Assembly (NCBI GenBank): GCA_004173355.1
Contig: SEAD01000025.1
Coordinates: 1 to 43,979 of the forward strand
Reading direction: 5' to 3'
DNA length: 43,979 bases
DNA from: Chitinophagaceae bacterium
GTDB lineage: Bacteria > Bacteroidota > Bacteroidia > Chitinophagales > Chitinophagaceae
Shown here: one piece after another, positions 43,371 to 43,979 of the stretch
Layout of the letters: every line of letters begins with the position of its first letter
Numbering within the stretch: the first letter of the stretch is position 1
Made by a program: the position numbers and the translations under genes
The notes under the pieces: model-generated
Seen by the model: the letters and a program-made list of their open reading frames with translations, nothing else
Databases searched by the model: none
Told to the model about the DNA's origin: nothing

Positions 43371-43979
43371 ATGTTTACACTGCGTGCATTAATCAGGATG
43401 ATCCCGGGAACTATTCTGACAGTAAGTTTTATAATGCTGTGCCGCCCATGTGCTGCCCAGGACTCCCCGCTCAACAAGAAATTCAGCCCGGCACAGCTCA
43501 AAGCAGACCTCCAGGTATTCTCCGACAGTCTCCTGTTGCTGCATCCCGCCATCTACCGGTATCATTCAAAAGATGTTATCCGGCATGCATTTGATGTGGC
43601 AAAACGGAAAATGGATTCTCCCCTGACTGCAACAGAATTTTATAATCTGACCGCACCACTGATCGGACTGGCTGGTGATGTACACAGCAGCATCGAACTG
43701 CCTGCTTCGATCCACCAGGCTGCCGCCGGCCAGGCACTTTTGTTTCCGTTTGATGTCCGCATCATCGGGGATGAAATCATTGTCGCCTCCAACAATTCGG
43801 CTGATTCAACAATAAACCCGGGCACCAGGATACTTTCGGTCAACGGACAATCGGCTTCGCAGGTCATCCGGCGGCTGTCGGTTATGTTTTCAAGCGATGG
43901 AACAAACACCACTTTCAAAAAACGAATGGCCGAACAACGTTTTGCTTTCCAGTTGCCTTACGCATATGGCTTTCCCACA
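43371..43979 (+). CDS. S41-family peptidase, N-terminal part (cut by window edge)
   Basis: 203 codons are open from the ATG at 43371 to the window end. The signal peptide is IPGTILTVSFIMLCRPCAAQ. The segment SPAQLKADLQVFSDSLLLLHPAIYRYHS, then FYNLTAPLIGLAGDVHSSIEL, is the usual helical N-terminal region of Bacteroidota S41 (C-terminal processing protease-like) peptidases. A PDZ-like stretch follows (FDVRIIGDEIIVASN, GTRILSVNGQSA). The Ser/Lys catalytic domain lies outside the window, so activity cannot be judged. It diverges from the methyltransferase gene. Confidence 0.82.
   Translation, partial: MFTLRALIRMIPGTILTVSFIMLCRPCAAQDSPLNKKFSPAQLKADLQVFSDSLLLLHPAIYRYHSKDVIRHAFDVAKRKMDSPLTATEFYNLTAPLIGLAGDVHSSIELPASIHQAAAGQALLFPFDVRIIGDEIIVASNNSADSTINPGTRILSVNGQSASQVIRRLSVMFSSDGTNTTFKKRMAEQRFAFQLPYAYGFPT

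Noticed and set aside
1-43979. Mobile elements, CRISPR arrays, tRNA or rRNA genes
   Set aside because: No transposase or integrase motifs, no regular spacer-repeat array and no tRNA-like cloverleaf were seen in the gaps, and genes are packed with small spacers throughout.

Overview
The window reads as chromosome of a Bacteroidota bacterium, most likely a Chitinophagaceae-type soil or plant-associated glycan degrader (inference). The support is a SusC/SusD pair with lipoprotein partners, a hybrid two-component regulator (HTCS), two secreted proteins ending in type IX secretion (T9SS) sorting domains, several kinases with periplasmic TPR sensors, and A/T-rich translation starts without strong Shine-Dalgarno sequences. 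No tRNA, rRNA, CRISPR array, insertion sequence or phage gene was recognised. The longest stretch without a gene is about 230 bases.

Region 1 (1-17764, all minus strand) is a polysaccharide utilisation locus. In transcription order it holds an HTCS sensor/regulator, a GH31 alpha-xylosidase with a PA14 insert, a SusC-type TonB-dependent transporter, a SusD-type lipoprotein, an IPT-domain surface glycan-binding lipoprotein, a clan GH-A glycosidase lipoprotein, a GH95-like enzyme and the N-terminus of a GH9 endoglucanase cut by the window edge. GH9, GH31 with PA14, a GH95-like enzyme and this type of surface binding protein together point to (fucosylated) xyloglucan. The beta-glucosidase and beta-galactosidase needed to finish the job are not seen and may lie beyond base 1.

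Region 2 (17862-24592, minus) is a signalling island. It has an unpaired TPR histidine kinase just upstream of the HTCS, a 100-residue stand-alone protein resembling the N-terminus of FecR anti-sigma factors, and a tightly coupled pair of a sigma-54-type response regulator (REC, central domain, AAA+, Fis) and a TPR HisKA_2 kinase.

Region 3 (24822-30841, plus) holds two alpha/beta hydrolases (one a lipoprotein of epoxide-hydrolase type), a secreted cupin, a glycine-rich T9SS cargo protein and a Bcr/CflA-type drug exporter.

Region 4 (30881-37812) has a LuxR-type response regulator and its TPR kinase (minus). They diverge across a strong inverted repeat from a 1352-residue T9SS-secreted protein with seven repeats (plus). 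A DoxX-like membrane protein follows at 37976.

Region 5 (38586-43303, minus) is a compact run of six genes: a PmtA-like methyltransferase, a VanZ-like membrane protein, a metallophosphoesterase, a second methyltransferase, an RsbQ-like alpha/beta hydrolase and a PAS histidine kinase. The last two are the most interesting item. In Bacillus RsbQ works with RsbP, a PAS-phosphatase. Here the RsbQ homologue, with its triad intact, is followed after 2 bases by a PAS protein whose output is a histidine kinase. The right edge carries the N-terminal part of an S41-type peptidase (plus).
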